DNA of 64,000 nt from CAZJUP01 sp964549275 (lineage in GTDB: Bacteria > Fidelibacterota > Marinisomatia > Marinisomatales > TCS55). Positions 63,919-64,000 of this stretch are shown here, one piece after another. Location: contig CAZJUP010000004.1 in NCBI GenBank assembly GCA_964549275.1, positions 62,001 through 126,000 on the forward strand. Reading direction: 5' to 3'. Under the pieces are notes generated by a model. The model was not told where the DNA came from. It worked only from the letters and a program-made list of their open reading frames with translations, and made no database searches. The position numbers and the translations under genes were made by a program. Positions within the stretch are counted from its first letter, which is position 1; every line of letters begins with the position of its first letter.

Positions 63919-64000
63919 CTTTTATTTAAACCCAATAGTTTTCAAGCATGGATTGTCTTTGAAAACGAAAAAGGGAGAATATCCAGATTAATTAATCCTT

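Overview
This window reads as a stretch of chromosome from a Gram-negative member of the FCB superphylum; my best guess is Ca. Marinimicrobia (SAR406 clade) or a near relative. Two large secreted proteins end in the Type IX (Por) sorting domain with the S/YPNPFNP...GEEV...G.Y.F.W pattern, and there are CsgG-like, LPP20-like and FlgT-like envelope proteins. Genes are tightly packed and usually joined by 4-base ATGA overlaps. No rRNA, tRNA, CRISPR array, insertion sequence or phage gene was seen. Coding density is very high and only one gap exceeds 300 bases.

Region 1 (1-12359, + strand) is an aromatic amino-acid supra-operon: the 3' end of trpG, a tiny coupled ORF, trpD, trpC, trpF, trpB, trpA, a prephenate dehydratase-like gene, a plant-type tyrA, class II DAHP synthase, aroA, aroE, aroC, aroK, aroB and aroQ. 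All seven shikimate steps are encoded, with most of the tryptophan branch and both tails towards Phe and Tyr; no chorismate mutase is visible.

Region 2 (12356-24361, - strand) reads carA, an ABC exporter cassette with a LolA-like protein, carB, then argG-argH-proB-proA. Between carB and argG lies an arginine-rich 25-codon leader ORF followed by a hairpin-plus-U-run terminator: a classical ribosome-mediated arginine attenuator. Carbamoyl phosphate, arginine and proline synthesis are thus contiguous.

Region 3 (24426-46731) is a surface and secretion locus. On the - strand it runs FlgT-like, LPP20-like, TlpA-like thioredoxin, CsgG-like B, a 3387-residue sorted beta-helix protein, a strong terminator, CsgG-like A, an 1100-residue sorted protein with a cytochrome-like head, a FecR-domain protein, and a CHASE2 adenylate/guanylate cyclase. 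A TPR plus SLH lipoprotein gene is divergent from it. Two CRP-like palindromes lie in its intergenic gaps. The repeated pairing of a CsgG-like protein with a sorted surface protein is the most likely new system in the window.

Region 4 (46732-64000) is mixed, mostly envelope and housekeeping: a membrane-anchored unknown, a SufS-like aminotransferase, a small secreted protein, ligA, a PAP2 phosphatase, a glucose/sorbosone dehydrogenase, an ABC-2 exporter pair, a beta-barrel protein and a CsgG-barrel fusion on +. On - are a beta-propeller-like secreted protein with an S9 peptidase, and a penicillin-acylase family protein; pcm lies on + between them.
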